64,000 nucleotides of DNA from Streptomyces albogriseolus (GCA_014650475.1 BMVA01000004.1:248001-312000), one strand, 5' to 3'; positions 53,484-63,632 are shown, counted from the first letter of the stretch. Translations and numbers: made by a program. Notes: generated by a model from the sequence alone, not told the origin.

Positions 53484-55547
53484 ATGACCGCGGAACGTCG
53501 TCCCTTGCGCAGCCGCCGGACCGTCCTGAGGGCGGGCGCCGTCACCGGCCTGGGCCTCGCGGGCGCCCGTCTGGTCGCCCCGGGCGCCGCGGCCGCCGCC
53601 CCGGGAAGCGGCGGCGGGTATCTGGTCGGCCGGGGGATCTCCGACGCCACCGGCGAGGTCGCCGAGGTCGGCATGATGGGGTACGGCCGCTTCGACCAGC
53701 AGGCGGCCGGTCTGCACACCCGGCTGCGGGCGCGGGCGTTCGTCGTGGCCGAGCAGGCGGGCGGGCGCCGTGTGCTGCTGATCGTCGCCGACTCTCCCAT
53801 GATCTTCGAGAGTGTGCACCGGGCGGTGCTGCGGCGGCTGAGGCAGGCGTACGGCGATCTGTACACCGAGCGGAACGTCCTCATCACCGCCACCCACACC
53901 CACGCGGGCCCCGGCGGCTACTCGCACCATCTCCTCTACAACACCACGACGTTCGGTTTCCACCGGGCGACCTTCGAGGCGGTGGCGGACGGCCTGTTCG
54001 AGGCGGCGCGCAACGCGCACGAGGACCTCGCCCCGTCCGAACTGCTCCTCAGCCACGGCACGTTGACCGGCGCGAGCGTCAACCGCTCACGGACCGCCTT
54101 CGACCGCAACCCGAAGGCCGACCGCGACCACTTCCCGGACGGCGTGGACACCCTGACCACCCTGCTGCGGGTGGAGCGGGAGGGCCGCACGGTCGGGGCG
54201 GTCAACTGGTTCCCGGTGCACGGCACCAGCATGTCCGGCGACAACCGTCTGATCAGCGCCGACAACAAGGGCTACGCGGCCTACCACTGGGAGCGCGAGG
54301 TCCACGGAGTGGACTATCTCGCCGACGGCGACCCGGCGTTCGTGTCGGCGTTCGCCCAGACCAACAGCGGCGACATGTCGCCCAATCTGGACCTGGTGCC
54401 GCCCACGACGCCCGCCGACTTCGAGGCCACCCGCACCAGCGGGCTGCGGCAGTACGAGGCGGCCGCGGCGCAGGCGGACAAGCCGGGCGTGCGGCTGTCC
54501 GGGCCGGTCGACTCGCGGCTGGTGTACGTGGACCTCTCCGACGTCACCGTGCGCCCGGAGTTCACCGGTGACGGGAAGACCCACCGCACGTCGAAACCGT
54601 GCGTGGGCGCGGCGATGGCGGCGGGCAGCCTGGAGGACGGGCCCGCCTTCCCCGGCTTCGACGAGGGCGACAACCCCTTCTGGGACGCCATTTCGAACTC
54701 GGTCATCTACACCGTCTCCCCCGAGCTGAAGCAGGCACAGGCGCCGAAGGACGTCTTCGTGCCGATCGGGGAGATGAACCGGATCTACCCGTGGGTGCAG
54801 GAGCGGGTGCCGGTGATGCTGGTGCGCATCGGCGGCCTGTACCTCATCGGCATCCCCGGCGAGGTCACCGTCTGCGCGGGGCTGCGGCTTCGGCGCACGG
54901 TCGCCGGGATCGTCGGCGCGGACCTCGACGACGTGCTGGTCGCCGGGTACAGCAACGCCTACTTCCACTACGTGACCACGCCGGAGGAGTACGACGCCCA
55001 GCAGTACGAGGGCGGCAGCACCCTCTTCGGGCGCTGGCAGCTCCCGGCGCTCCAGCAGACCGCGGCCGAGCTGGCGGTCTCCCTGCGCGACGGCACGGAC
55101 CTGCCGCTCGGGCCCGAGCCGCCGGACCTGACCGGCAAGGCGCTCTCGCTCCAGCCGGGCGTGGTGCTGGACGCGCCGCCCCTGTTCCGGAGGTTCGGCG
55201 ACGTGCTGGTGCCGCCGCGGGAGAACTACCGGGCCGGGGAACGCGTCGAGGTCGTCTTCGCCGGCGCCCACCCGGGCAACGATCTGCACCGTGGCGACAC
55301 GTATCTGCGGATCGAGCGGCGGGACTCCGGCGGCGCGTGGCGCACCGTCGCCGACGACGGCGACTGGGCGACCCGCTTCCACTGGGCCCGCGACGGCATC
55401 GCCGCGTCCAAGGTCACCATCACCTGGGACATCCCCCAGGGCACCCCCTCGGGCACCTACCGCGTCGTCTATCACGGCGACGCGAAGAGCCTGGACGGGA
55501 AGGTCTCGTCGATCGAGGGTGTGTCGACGGCGTTCCAGGTGCGGTGA
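53484..55547 (+). CDS. Neutral ceramidase, Tat-exported
   Basis: 687 aa. Hydrolyses N-acyl bonds of ceramide or related amides outside the cell. Tat signal RSRRTVLRAGAVTGLG, cleaved after AAAAAPG (about residue 38). The catalytic domain has YLVGRGISDATGEVAEVGMMGY, zinc His pair in ATHTHAGPGGYSHH, PVHGTSMSGDN, and the nucleophile region NSGDMSPN with Ser299 corresponding to the essential Ser of GDVSPN in human enzyme. The C-terminal Ig-like domain (about 560-687) is usual. GAGGAG lies before the ATG. Streptomyces lack ceramide, so host or environmental lipids are the likely substrate. Confidence 0.92.
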   Translation: MTAERRPLRSRRTVLRAGAVTGLGLAGARLVAPGAAAAAPGSGGGYLVGRGISDATGEVAEVGMMGYGRFDQQAAGLHTRLRARAFVVAEQAGGRRVLLIVADSPMIFESVHRAVLRRLRQAYGDLYTERNVLITATHTHAGPGGYSHHLLYNTTTFGFHRATFEAVADGLFEAARNAHEDLAPSELLLSHGTLTGASVNRSRTAFDRNPKADRDHFPDGVDTLTTLLRVEREGRTVGAVNWFPVHGTSMSGDNRLISADNKGYAAYHWEREVHGVDYLADGDPAFVSAFAQTNSGDMSPNLDLVPPTTPADFEATRTSGLRQYEAAAAQADKPGVRLSGPVDSRLVYVDLSDVTVRPEFTGDGKTHRTSKPCVGAAMAAGSLEDGPAFPGFDEGDNPFWDAISNSVIYTVSPELKQAQAPKDVFVPIGEMNRIYPWVQERVPVMLVRIGGLYLIGIPGEVTVCAGLRLRRTVAGIVGADLDDVLVAGYSNAYFHYVTTPEEYDAQQYEGGSTLFGRWQLPALQQTAAELAVSLRDGTDLPLGPEPPDLTGKALSLQPGVVLDAPPLFRRFGDVLVPPRENYRAGERVEVVFAGAHPGNDLHRGDTYLRIERRDSGGAWRTVADDGDWATRFHWARDGIAASKVTITWDIPQGTPSGTYRVVYHGDAKSLDGKVSSIEGVSTAFQVR

Positions 55548-55555
55548 GCCCGTCC

Positions 55556-55579
55556 GAGCCGACGGGGGGGCCTCGGCTC
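55556..55579. terminator. Convergent hairpin after the ceramidase gene
   Basis: GAGCCGA and TCGGCTC arms (7 bp) around a G/C-rich loop; overlaps the reverse-strand stop codon at 55578. Confidence 0.55.
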
Positions 55580-56231
55580 AGCCGGTGATCGAGAAGAAGA
55601 TCGTGTCCTGGTCGTACCAGTCGATGGCCTTCGTCGCGTACTCCCACTCGTCGTGCTCACGCTCCAGCAGGACCACGAACCCGTACACCTCGCTGCGGAA
55701 GTCCGGTGACACGGCCTCGTACGCCGCGCGGTAGGCGTCCGCGGCGGGCTTGGCCTTGGCCAGCGGGAACATGCCGATGTGCGGGCCGTCCACCGCGTGC
55801 GGGAAGAAGAACGGTATCTCCTTCGGCGGGCCCGAGAACACGTGCGGGTACAGCAGCAGGTCCTCGCTCACCCCGACGCGGCGCAGCTCCTCGTCCAGGG
55901 CGAGGAAGAAGGTGGCGGGCTTGGAGTAGACGCCCAGCTCGTACGGGTCGGACCCGTTGATGTCGATGATGCACTGCAGGGCCGTGGCGTAGGCGCCGGC
56001 CGCGTAGTGCGCGGTCGAGTCCGCGCGGCCGTCGAGGAGATGGCCGAGGGCCTCCGGTATCGCCGGCCCCCAGTCGACGCGCTGTGCGTCCAGGTCCCGC
56101 TGGGCGGCCTCGGCCCGGTCCCGCACCATGCCGAGGACGCGGTGCTGCTCGGCCGTGAGCTTCTCGCCCGCTCCGAGGTACGACAGGACGTCGGCCTTCG
56201 CAGCCGTGTTGTACGTGATCACGCGACTCAT
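55578..56231 (-). CDS. DUF7691-like conserved protein of unknown function
   Basis: 217 aa. MSRVITYNTAAKADVLSYLG at the start, helical middle ALQCIIDINGSDPYEL and FFLALDEELRRVGVSEDLLLYPHVFSGPPKEIPFFFPHAVDGPHIG, then YGFVVLLEREHDEWEYATKAIDWYDQDTIFF. The C-terminus matches the pattern of the DUF7691 family as I recall; no role is known. No membrane or export signal. An upstream ATG two codons earlier (MRT) is an alternative start. Divergent from the DUF692 gene by 204 bp. Confidence 0.65.
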   Translation of the reverse strand: MSRVITYNTAAKADVLSYLGAGEKLTAEQHRVLGMVRDRAEAAQRDLDAQRVDWGPAIPEALGHLLDGRADSTAHYAAGAYATALQCIIDINGSDPYELGVYSKPATFFLALDEELRRVGVSEDLLLYPHVFSGPPKEIPFFFPHAVDGPHIGMFPLAKAKPAADAYRAAYEAVSPDFRSEVYGFVVLLEREHDEWEYATKAIDWYDQDTIFFSITG

Positions 56232-56435
56232 GGTCCTCATCCTGCCGCACCCCACTGACAGGGCATCAGGCGCTCGTGCCCCGGAAGCGCTCCCCCAACC
56301 TCAAATGTTCCTCTGAAGGCGGCCGGAGCACGGTTCGGGCGCGGTTCCGTGGGTCATATCCCCGGCACGTCCGGAACGCCCGTGCGGACGGATCGGGGGC
56401 CGGGCGGGAACGCCGGGGTGAGGGAGGGGACGGGG

Positions 56436-57749
56436 ATGACGACGGTGCGGCTGGGGACCGGGATCGGGTGGCGTCCGGAGATCGCGGACGCGGTGGAGGC
56501 CATGCCGGGCATCGACTGGGTCGAGGTGGTGGCGGAGAACGTCTGCCCCGGACATCTGCCCGCGTCGCTGACGCGGCTGCGCGAGCGCGGCGTGACCGTC
56601 GTGCCGCACGGCGTCTCCCTGGGGCTCGGCGGGGCCGCACGCCCCGACGAGCGGCGGCTCACCGCGCTCGCCGAGCGGGCCGCGGCGCTCGGATCGCCCC
56701 TGGTCACCGAGCACATCGCGTTCGTGCGGGCGGGCGGTCCGCTGACCGCGTCCCCCGGCATCGAGGCCGGGCACCTGCTGCCGGTGCCGCGCACCCGCGA
56801 CGCCCTCGACGTGCTGTGCGAGAACGTCCGCATCGCCCAGGACGCGCTTCCGGTGCCGCTCGCCGTGGAGAACATCGCCGCGCTGTTCTCCTGGCCCGGC
56901 GAGGAGATGACCGAGGGGCAGTTCCTGTACGAGCTGGCCGACCGCACCGGGGTCCGGCTGCTCATCGACGTCGCCAATCTGCACACCAACCACGTCAACC
57001 GCGGCGAGGACCCGGCCAAGGCGCTCGCCGAACTGCCCCTGGAGGCCCTCGCGTACGTCCATGTCGCGGGCGGGTTCGAGCGGGACGGCGTCTGGCACGA
57101 CAGCCACGCCCACCCGGTGCCGCGTCCGGTGCTGGACATCCTCACGGACCTCGCCTCCCGGGTGTCGCCCCCGGGCGTGCTGCTGGAGCGGGACGAGAAC
57201 TTCCCGCCCCCGGCGGAGCTGGAGCGCGAACTGGGCGCGGTCCGCGGGGCGGTGGAGGCGGGCGCCCGGGCCCGCGGGACGGCCCCGGCTCCGGAGCGGG
57301 TACGGGAGCCGGTCGCCGTGGAGGCCGCCCCCGGGGCCACCCGGGAACGGCTGGCGCTCGCACAGACCGCGGTGCTGTCGTCGCTGGTCGCGGGGACGCC
57401 GGTGCCGGAGGGGTTCGACCGGACGCGGATGCGGGTGCAGGCGCGGGCGCTGGCCGCCAAGCGGGCGGACGTCGTGGCGAAGGTGGCCCCCGAGCTGCCG
57501 GAGATCCTCGGCGACGCCTACCGCCCGGCCTTCCTCGCGTACGCCCAGACCCGCCCGATGACCGGCGGGTACCGGCAGGACGCGATGACCTTCGTGGAGC
57601 AGCTCCTGCGACCCGGCCGCCTCGAGGACCCCCGGACGCGCCGCGATCTGCGCGAGTGGCACCACGACCGCTCGGGCCCCCGCCCCCGGTCCCACCGCCC
57701 GGCGATCCGCCTCGCCCGCGCCACCCGCCGGGCACTGCTGCGCCGCTGA
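56436..57749 (+). CDS. DUF692 (MNIO) multinuclear iron oxidase with SCO6045-like C-terminal domain
   Basis: 437 aa. TIM-barrel MNIO enzyme of the MbnB/TglH family, which oxidises cysteine-containing peptides in RiPP pathways. Likely metal ligands: Glu92-His93 in TEHIAF, Glu in AVENIAAL, Asp178, Asn181, His183 and His186 in [11 protein letters not shown], His209 in HVAGG, Asp222/His224/His226 in WHDSHAHPV, and Glu251 in LLERDENF. Residues about 295-405 form a second helical domain like the C-terminus of S. coelicolor SCO6045, perhaps a substrate-recognition partner fused in cis. GAGGGAGGGG precedes the ATG. No separate precursor peptide ORF is evident; the TIGR04222 gene follows. Confidence 0.88.
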   Translation: MTTVRLGTGIGWRPEIADAVEAMPGIDWVEVVAENVCPGHLPASLTRLRERGVTVVPHGVSLGLGGAARPDERRLTALAERAAALGSPLVTEHIAFVRAGGPLTASPGIEAGHLLPVPRTRDALDVLCENVRIAQDALPVPLAVENIAALFSWPGEEMTEGQFLYELADRTGVRLLIDVANLHTNHVNRGEDPAKALAELPLEALAYVHVAGGFERDGVWHDSHAHPVPRPVLDILTDLASRVSPPGVLLERDENFPPPAELERELGAVRGAVEAGARARGTAPAPERVREPVAVEAAPGATRERLALAQTAVLSSLVAGTPVPEGFDRTRMRVQARALAAKRADVVAKVAPELPEILGDAYRPAFLAYAQTRPMTGGYRQDAMTFVEQLLRPGRLEDPRTRRDLREWHHDRSGPRPRSHRPAIRLARATRRALLRR

Positions 57750-57782
57750 CGCCGTCCGGAACGCCCGCCGGGGATGTCTCCC

Positions 57783-57797
57783 GGGAGGTCACCTCCC
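57783..57797. repeat. Inverted repeat between DUF692 and TIGR04222 genes
   Basis: GGGAGGTCACCTCCC: perfect 7-base arms about a single C. Could be an operator or a small hairpin in the 116-bp gap. Confidence 0.5.
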
Positions 57798-57865
57798 CAC
57801 GACGCTGTGTCCGGATCGTGAACAAGGCATGGTGTTCGTGCGACCGTGTCCCTTACAAACAACTC

Positions 57866-58648
57866 ATGTTCTGGGTTCCTCTCCTGCTGTTGGCCTGGGC
57901 GATCGCCGGGATCGCGGGGTTGCGGCTGTGTCGTGCCGCGGTGCGTGAGGCGGCGGCTGCCGGTGACGGTACGGGAGGGCGGCGGGGGCTGACGCTGTAC
58001 GAGGCGGCGTTCCTGTCCGGCGGGCCCGCCCGGGTCGCCGATCTCACGCTCGTCGCGATGGCCCGTCAGCGGCGGCTGCTGCTGGCCCACACCGGCTGGG
58101 CCACCGTCGTCGATCCGCGGGGGCGGGACGACATGGAGCGCACGGTGATAGGGGCGATCGGACCGGAGGGTCAGTCGCCCATAGCTCCGGTGCGGAAGGC
58201 CGCGGCGACCGCGGAGGCGGTGCGCGCGCTGGCGGAACGGCTGGTGCGCGCCGGCCTCGCGGTGCGCGAGGGCGACGGCCGGACCGTCGCCCAGGCGCTG
58301 CGCCGGATGCGGCTCGCGGTGCCGGCCGTGGCCGGTCTCGCCGCCGTGGCGCTGCTCATGCCCGTGCCGTCACCGGTGCCGCGCCCGCTGGTCGCGCTGT
58401 GGTTCGCGCTGCCGCTGGCGTTCACGCTGGGCTGCCTGGTCATCGCCCGCTTCGAACTGAGCCCCGCCTCGCCCTGGGCGTCCCCGGCGGGGCAGCGGCT
58501 GCTGGCCTCCGCGCGCCGGGCGGCGGCCGGGGACACCGACGACGACCGCGCGTACCTCACCTCGGTCGCCGTGCGCGGGGTGCACGCGGTGGGCGAACCG
58601 CAGGTGCGCGCGGCCTTCGCGCACCGGGAGCCGCGCGTGGAGTGGTGA
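57866..58648 (+). CDS. TIGR04222 domain membrane protein
   Basis: 260 aa. N-terminal helix (FWVPLLLLAWAIAGIAGLRL, about 2-21), then the TIGR04222 segment GLTLYEAAFLSGGPARVADLTLVAMARQRRLLLAHTG. Two more helices at about 152-195 (LAVPAVAGLAAVALLMPV, LVALWFALPLAFTLGCLV). From memory, family members often end in a Gly/Ser/Cys-rich tail; this one stops at REPRVEW with no cysteine repeat. It follows the MNIO gene on the same strand by 116 bp, so they probably work together. An in-frame GTG upstream would add VNKAWCSCDRVPYKQL, less likely since no Shine-Dalgarno. Confidence 0.82.
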   Translation: MFWVPLLLLAWAIAGIAGLRLCRAAVREAAAAGDGTGGRRGLTLYEAAFLSGGPARVADLTLVAMARQRRLLLAHTGWATVVDPRGRDDMERTVIGAIGPEGQSPIAPVRKAAATAEAVRALAERLVRAGLAVREGDGRTVAQALRRMRLAVPAVAGLAAVALLMPVPSPVPRPLVALWFALPLAFTLGCLVIARFELSPASPWASPAGQRLLASARRAAAGDTDDDRAYLTSVAVRGVHAVGEPQVRAAFAHREPRVEW

Positions 58649-58770
58649 CAGGGCGACCCCGGAGGCGGTGAACCGGTCGCCGACACCCGGCGGACGGTCC
58701 TTGCCCAGCTCTACGCCTGCCGAAAACATCCCTTTTGTCGCCGCAGCGCACCGAAGGGATCACCTCACCG

Positions 58771-60339
58771 ATGAGAACCGCCGCCGCCCTCGTGGCCGCC
58801 GGGTCCTTGCTCCTCGCCACCCCGTCAGCCACCGCCCGCACCCCCGTGTCCGCGCCCGCGTCCGAGGCGCACGGCACCGCGGTGGCCGCCGCGCGCGCCG
58901 CGTCCGAGGGGATCGACTTCGGCCGGTGCTCCGAGGAGCAGGACCTGCCGCCCGCCGTGGAGTGCGGCACGCTGCGCGTCCCGCTCGACTACGCCCGCCC
59001 GGACGGCGAGCAGATCCTGCTGACCGTCAGCCGCTCCCGGGCCACCGGGGAGGACCCCGCGACCGGGCGCGCGGTGCCCCGGCAGGGCTCCCTGGTGAAC
59101 AACCCGGGCGGGCCGGGCGTCAGCGGCATGTACTTCCCGATGCTGGGCGTGGTCCCGGGCTGGAAGCGGCTGGCCGCGGCGTACGACCTGGTCGGCTACG
59201 CGCCGCGCGGGGTGGGCCGGTCCGCCCCGCTGTCGTGCGCCGACCCGAAGACCTTCCACCAGGGCCCCGCGCCGGCGCCCCGGCATCCGTCGGCGCGGGT
59301 CAAGCGGGAGCGCGCGGCCCGCGCCGCGGCGTACGCGCGGGGGTGCGCCGAGCGGACCGGCGACGCGCTGCGGCACTACACCTCGCCGAACAACGCCCGC
59401 GACCTGGACGTGCTGCGCGCCGCGCTGGGCGAGACCCGGCTGACGTTCCTCGGCTCGTCGTACGGCACGTACATCGGGGCGCTGTACGCGACGCTGTTCC
59501 CCTCGCACGTGCGGCGGATGGTGTTCGACTCGGCGGTGAATCCGGCCCCGGAGCGGATCTGGTACCGCAACAACCTCGCCCAGTCGGCCGCGTTCGAGGA
59601 CCGCTGGGCGGACTTCCGGGCCTGGGTCGCCCGCCACCACGACGTGTACGGTCTCGGCGACACCGCACGGGAGGTGCGGGACAGCTACGACGTGGTGCGG
59701 GAGCGGCTGGCGGGGGAGCCGGCGGGCGGGAAGGTCGGTCCGGCGCAGCTGCACACGGCGATGCTGAAGGCCGCGTACTACGACGACCACTGGCCGCAGC
59801 GCGCGTACGCCCTGTCGGCGTATCTGAAGGGCGATCCCGGACCGCTGGTGGAGCAGGCGGAGGAGCATCCCGAGGCGGCGGCGGAGGCGGAGAACACGCG
59901 CGCGGTGTATCTGGCCGTGGAGTGCAACGACGCGCCCTGGCCGACGGACTTCGCGGTGTGGGACCGGGACAACACGCGGCTCGCGCGCCGGGCGCCGTTC
60001 GAGACGTGGGACAACGTGTGGACGAACCTGCCCTGCGCCTACTGGCCCGCGCCCCGGCTGAAGCCCCTGGACGTGCGCGCCGGGAAGGGCGAGCTGCCGC
60101 CCACGCTGATCCTGGCGGCCGAGCGGGACGCGGCCACCCCCTACGACGGGGCGCTGGAGCTGCACCGGCGGCTGGCCGGGTCCACCCTGGTGACGGAGCG
60201 GGACGCCGGCAGCCACGGCCTCGCGGGCGGCGCCAACGCGTGCGTGAACGCGCACCTGACGGCGTATCTGCTGGAGGGCCGGGTGCCGGGGCGGCGCGCG
60301 TCCTGCGCACCGCACCCGGCGCCCGAGCCCACCACCTGA
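58771..60339 (+). CDS. Secreted alpha/beta-hydrolase, tripeptidyl aminopeptidase (SlpD/Tap) type
   Basis: 522 aa. Signal peptide about 1-22 (AAALVAAGSLLLATPSATA-RT). Prolyl-aminopeptidase-like hydrolase: oxyanion region LVNNPGGPGVSGMYF, nucleophile Ser in GSSYGTYIGAL about residue 232, acid Asp in AAERDAATPYD and catalytic His in DAGSHGLAGG. Conserved cysteines in FGRCSEEQ, LSCADP, and the C-terminal NACVN and RRASCAPH. Removes tripeptides from secreted proteins; SSI-type inhibitors can be substrates or targets of such enzymes in streptomycetes. Ends 4 bp from the convergent hemQ stop. Confidence 0.9.
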   Translation: MRTAAALVAAGSLLLATPSATARTPVSAPASEAHGTAVAAARAASEGIDFGRCSEEQDLPPAVECGTLRVPLDYARPDGEQILLTVSRSRATGEDPATGRAVPRQGSLVNNPGGPGVSGMYFPMLGVVPGWKRLAAAYDLVGYAPRGVGRSAPLSCADPKTFHQGPAPAPRHPSARVKRERAARAAAYARGCAERTGDALRHYTSPNNARDLDVLRAALGETRLTFLGSSYGTYIGALYATLFPSHVRRMVFDSAVNPAPERIWYRNNLAQSAAFEDRWADFRAWVARHHDVYGLGDTAREVRDSYDVVRERLAGEPAGGKVGPAQLHTAMLKAAYYDDHWPQRAYALSAYLKGDPGPLVEQAEEHPEAAAEAENTRAVYLAVECNDAPWPTDFAVWDRDNTRLARRAPFETWDNVWTNLPCAYWPAPRLKPLDVRAGKGELPPTLILAAERDAATPYDGALELHRRLAGSTLVTERDAGSHGLAGGANACVNAHLTAYLLEGRVPGRRASCAPHPAPEPTT

Positions 60340-60343
60340 GAGA

Positions 60344-61075
60344 TCAGGCCAGTCCGGCGACCAGGTCGGCGACGTCCTTGCGGCGGCCCGTGAAGAACGG
60401 GACCTCCTCACGGACGTGCATACGGGCCTCCGAGCCGCGCAGGTGACGCATCAGGTCGACGATGCGGTGCAGCTCGTCGGCCTCGAACGCGAGGATCCAC
60501 TCGTAGTCGCCGAGGGAGAACGAGGCGACCGTGTTGGCGCGCACGTCCGGGTAGCCGCGGGCCATCTTGCCGTGGTCCGCGAGCATCCGGCGGCGGTCCT
60601 CGTCGGGCAGCAGGTACCAGTCGTAGGAGCGCACGAACGGGTAGACGCTCACGTAGTCGCGGGGCGTCTCGTCGGCGAGGAACGCCGGGATGTGCGAGCG
60701 GTTGAACTCGGCGGGGCGGTGCAGCGCCATGTTCGACCAGACCGGCTCCAGCGCGCGGCCCAGCCTGGTGCGGCGGAAGAGGTTGTAGGCGTCCTGGAGC
60801 TGGTCGGCGGTCTCGGCGTGCCACCAGATCATAAGGTCGGCGTCCGCGCGCAGGCCCGACAGGTCGTAGGTGCCGCGGATCGTGACGTCCTTGGCGGCGA
60901 GCTGGTCGAACAGCTCCTGGACCTCGTCGGCGTAGCCGGCGCGGTCCTCCGGCAGGACGTCCTTCAGCTTGAACACGGACCACAGGGTGTAGCGGATGAC
61001 CTCGTTGAGGTCCTTGGCCAGCTTGCCCTTGTTGGGGATCCGGTCGGGCGCGGGGGTGGTGGCGTCGTCACTCAT
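60344..61075 (-). CDS. hemQ: Coproheme decarboxylase HemQ (ChdC)
   Basis: 243 aa. Last step of the coproporphyrin-dependent heme pathway: decarboxylates coproheme III to heme b with H2O2. Chlorite-dismutase-like fold with [47 protein letters not shown] (probable axial His), and [12 protein letters not shown]. The catalytic Tyr may be that in RGTYDL. It follows cgoX by five bases with AAGGGAC before the ATG, so the two are one operon. Gram-positive pathway, expected for an actinobacterium. Confidence 0.95.
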   Translation of the reverse strand: MSDDATTPAPDRIPNKGKLAKDLNEVIRYTLWSVFKLKDVLPEDRAGYADEVQELFDQLAAKDVTIRGTYDLSGLRADADLMIWWHAETADQLQDAYNLFRRTRLGRALEPVWSNMALHRPAEFNRSHIPAFLADETPRDYVSVYPFVRSYDWYLLPDEDRRRMLADHGKMARGYPDVRANTVASFSLGDYEWILAFEADELHRIVDLMRHLRGSEARMHVREEVPFFTGRRKDVADLVAGLA

Positions 61076-61080
61076 GTCCC

Positions 61081-62538
61081 TTATTCTCCTGCTCCTCCGT
61101 GAAGGCTTTGCACCGGGTGCGCGGTGAGCTCCTCCACACCGCGCAGGTCACCCTGGATCTGGTCGGCCGCGGCGTACGCGCTCGCGATGCAGGCGGGGAC
61201 GCCGACGCCGTCGTAGGCGGCGCCGCACACGGCCAGCCCGGACAGGCCCGCGAGGTGGGCGCGGACGCGGGCCACGCGCGCGTGGTGGCCGACCGGGTAC
61301 TGCGGCAGGCCGTCGTCCCAGCGGGTCACGCGGGCGGCGACCGGGGCGGCGTCCAGGCCGGTGGCCGCCTTCAGGTCGTGCCGGGACAGCTCCACCAGCT
61401 CGTCGTCGTCGCGGCGCAGGATCTCCGTCTCGCCGTGGCGGCCCACCGAGGTGCGCACGACGGTCAGGTCCGGGTTCTCCTCGGCGATCCAGCCCCACTT
61501 GCGGGAGGCGAACGTGGACGCCTTGATGTCGCGGCCCTCGACGGGTGGCACCAGGAACCCGCTGCCCTCGGGCAGCCGCGCCTCGTCGCGCCGGTAGGCG
61601 AGGGTGATCAGCGCCATCGAGGCGTACTCGACGGCGGACAGCTCGGCGGCGGCGCCCGGCGCCTCGGCGCGCAGCAGGTGGGCGGCGGCCGGAGCGGGCA
61701 CGGCGACGACGACCGCGTCGGCGTGCAGCACCTCGCCGCCGGCGACGAGCCGCCAGCCGTCGCCGGGTTCGCGGCGCAGTTCGGTGACCGGGGTGCCGGT
61801 GAGGATGCGGGCGCCCCGGGAGCGCAGGGAGTCGGCGACCGCGAGCGGCAGGGTGCCCACGCCGCCCGCGACGCCCGTGAAGACGGGCCCGGTCTGCCGG
61901 GCGGCGGCGGTCTTCGCCTGGACGGCGCGGACCGCCTCGGTCAGGGTGGCGTGCGCGCGGGCGGCCTCGAACAGCTGCGGGACGGCCGAGCGCATCGAGA
62001 TGCGGTACGCGTCCCCCGCGTACACCCCGCCGAGCAGCGGCTCCACCAGCCGGTCGACGACCTCCCGCCCGAACCGCTCGGCGACGTACTCGCCGATGGC
62101 GACGTCGTCGCCGATCTCGGTGGGCGGCAGCTCGGCGTCCCGCCCGATCCGGGCGAGGCCCTCGTCGGACAGCACCCCTGCGAGGGCGGCGGCGGTGCCG
62201 GGCACGCCCATGACGTGCCCCTTCGGCATGGGGCGCAGGGCGCCGCGGGTCCACAGCGCGGCGGAGGCGGTGGCGGGCGGCTGGAGCCGGTCGGCCAGTC
62301 CCACCGCGCGGGCGAGTCCGACCGCCTCGGGGCGGCGGGCCAGCAGCGACTCGGCGCCGAGGTCGACGCGGGCGCCCGCGATCTCGCCGGGCAGCAGCTT
62401 GCCGCCGACCCGTTCCGAGGCCTCCAGCACGGTGACCCGCGCCCCGTGCTCCAGCAGCCGGTGCGCGGCCGCCAGCCCGGCGATGCCCGCTCCGACGACG
62501 ACGGCGTGCCGGCCGCCGTCCCTGTGTGATCCGCTCAT
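61081..62538 (-). CDS. cgoX: Coproporphyrinogen III / protoporphyrinogen oxidase CgoX (HemG/HemY type)
   Basis: 485 aa. FAD-dependent oxidase making coproporphyrin III. FAD site [29 protein letters not shown] at the N-terminus, EVADGVGGK-like segment VGGKLLPGE, and C-terminal second FAD site [18 protein letters not shown]. With hemQ next to it the substrate is the copro form. The ATG 62538 (MSGSH) is preferred; a GTG at 62547 would add three residues, and a GGAGG lies just two bases from the ATG, which is tight. Confidence 0.94.
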   Translation of the reverse strand: MSGSHRDGGRHAVVVGAGIAGLAAAHRLLEHGARVTVLEASERVGGKLLPGEIAGARVDLGAESLLARRPEAVGLARAVGLADRLQPPATASAALWTRGALRPMPKGHVMGVPGTAAALAGVLSDEGLARIGRDAELPPTEIGDDVAIGEYVAERFGREVVDRLVEPLLGGVYAGDAYRISMRSAVPQLFEAARAHATLTEAVRAVQAKTAAARQTGPVFTGVAGGVGTLPLAVADSLRSRGARILTGTPVTELRREPGDGWRLVAGGEVLHADAVVVAVPAPAAAHLLRAEAPGAAAELSAVEYASMALITLAYRRDEARLPEGSGFLVPPVEGRDIKASTFASRKWGWIAEENPDLTVVRTSVGRHGETEILRRDDDELVELSRHDLKAATGLDAAPVAARVTRWDDGLPQYPVGHHARVARVRAHLAGLSGLAVCGAAYDGVGVPACIASAYAAADQIQGDLRGVEELTAHPVQSLHGGAGE

Positions 62539-62696
62539 GCCCTCCACCTTCTCAAATGCCGCACGCCGGTCCGCCAGGGCCGTGTGGCCCTGCCGAGTCC
62601 CTACCGTGACCCCATCGCGACCGTACGGCCCGAACGCCCGCCCCCCTCACGGCGTCTGAGGAGCGTCAGCCGTCAGGTCACGAGGGGGAGCCCCGC

Positions 62697-63632
62697 ATGC
62701 GCACACGACGAACCGTACGATCCGCCCACGCCCTGGCCGGGGCCCTGCTGGCGGCGGCCCTCCTGGTCACGGGGTGCAGCGGGGCGGGCGACAGCGCCGA
62801 CAGCAAGGCCGGAGCGGGGGTGGCCGCGGACGAGAGGGCGGACGCCCAGGCGGGGCCCGAGTCCGCGAAGCAGGGCGCGCCCGGCGGCACGGCGGACCGG
62901 TCCGCCCCGTCGGCGCCCCGGATCGCGGCGGAGCACATCATCCGCACCGCGTCCCTGACGGTGCGCGTCAAGGACGTGCCGACGGCCCTCGACGAGGCCC
63001 GCACCGCGATCACCGGCGCGGGCGGCTACGTCGGCGACGAGACCACCCGCCGGGACAGCCAGGGGCATGAGCGCACGCGCGTGGTGCTGCGCGTCCCCGT
63101 CGACGCGTACGACAGGGTGCTGGCCACGCTGGAGGGCACGGGCACCCTGGTCGAGCGCAACGCGAGCGCGGTGGACGTCACCGACCAGGTGGTCGACGTG
63201 GAGAGCCGGATCCGGTCGCAGCGGGCGAGCGTGGCGCGGATCCGCGAGCTGATGGACCGGGCGACCCGGCTCAGCGACGTGGTGACGCTGGAGGGCGAGC
63301 TGAGCAGCCGCCAGGCGGACCTGGAGTCGCTGCTCGCCCGGCAGGCGTCCCTGAAGGACCGCACCAGCCTCGCCACCATCACGCTCACGCTGTCCGAGAC
63401 GCCGGTGAAGAAGGCGGCGAAGGCCGACGACGACCCCGGTTTCCTGGACGCGCTCGCAGGCGGCTGGGGCGTCTTCCTGACCCTGCTGCGCTGGCTGATG
63501 CTGGCGCTGGGCGCGATCCTGCCCTTCGCGGCCTTGGCGGCGCTGGTGGTCCTGGTGTGGAGCAGGCTGATCGGCCCCCGGCTGCCGCGCCGCCCGCGGC
63601 CGTCCCCGGACGCCGGCAACGGCGACGCCTGA
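62697..63632 (+). CDS. DUF4349 lipoprotein, membrane-anchored
   Basis: 311 aa. Lipobox LLVTGC (Cys about residue 27), an Ala/Asp-rich linker to about 80, then the DUF4349 region: HIIRTASLTVRVKDVPTALDEARTAITGAGGYVGDETT, VVLRVPVDAYDRVLATLEGTG, and a coiled coil about 165-225 (RIRSQRASVARIRELMDRATRL, ELSSRQADLESLLARQAS). A C-terminal helix FLTLLRWLMLALGAILPFAALAALVVLVW anchors it. GAGGGGGAG precedes the ATG. Family function unknown; probably an envelope scaffold. Confidence 0.85.
   Translation: MRTRRTVRSAHALAGALLAAALLVTGCSGAGDSADSKAGAGVAADERADAQAGPESAKQGAPGGTADRSAPSAPRIAAEHIIRTASLTVRVKDVPTALDEARTAITGAGGYVGDETTRRDSQGHERTRVVLRVPVDAYDRVLATLEGTGTLVERNASAVDVTDQVVDVESRIRSQRASVARIRELMDRATRLSDVVTLEGELSSRQADLESLLARQASLKDRTSLATITLTLSETPVKKAAKADDDPGFLDALAGGWGVFLTLLRWLMLALGAILPFAALAALVVLVWSRLIGPRLPRRPRPSPDAGNGDA

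Noticed and set aside
56232-56435. Search for a small cysteine-rich precursor peptide upstream of the DUF692 gene
   Set aside because: No ORF with a start, ribosome-binding site and cysteines is present in the gap on either strand.
57819-57865. In-frame upstream GTG giving a CSC-containing extension to the TIGR04222 protein, considered as a modified peptide for the MNIO enzyme
   Set aside because: No Shine-Dalgarno before the GTG, and the ATG at 57866 fits the family start. Kept only as a remark.
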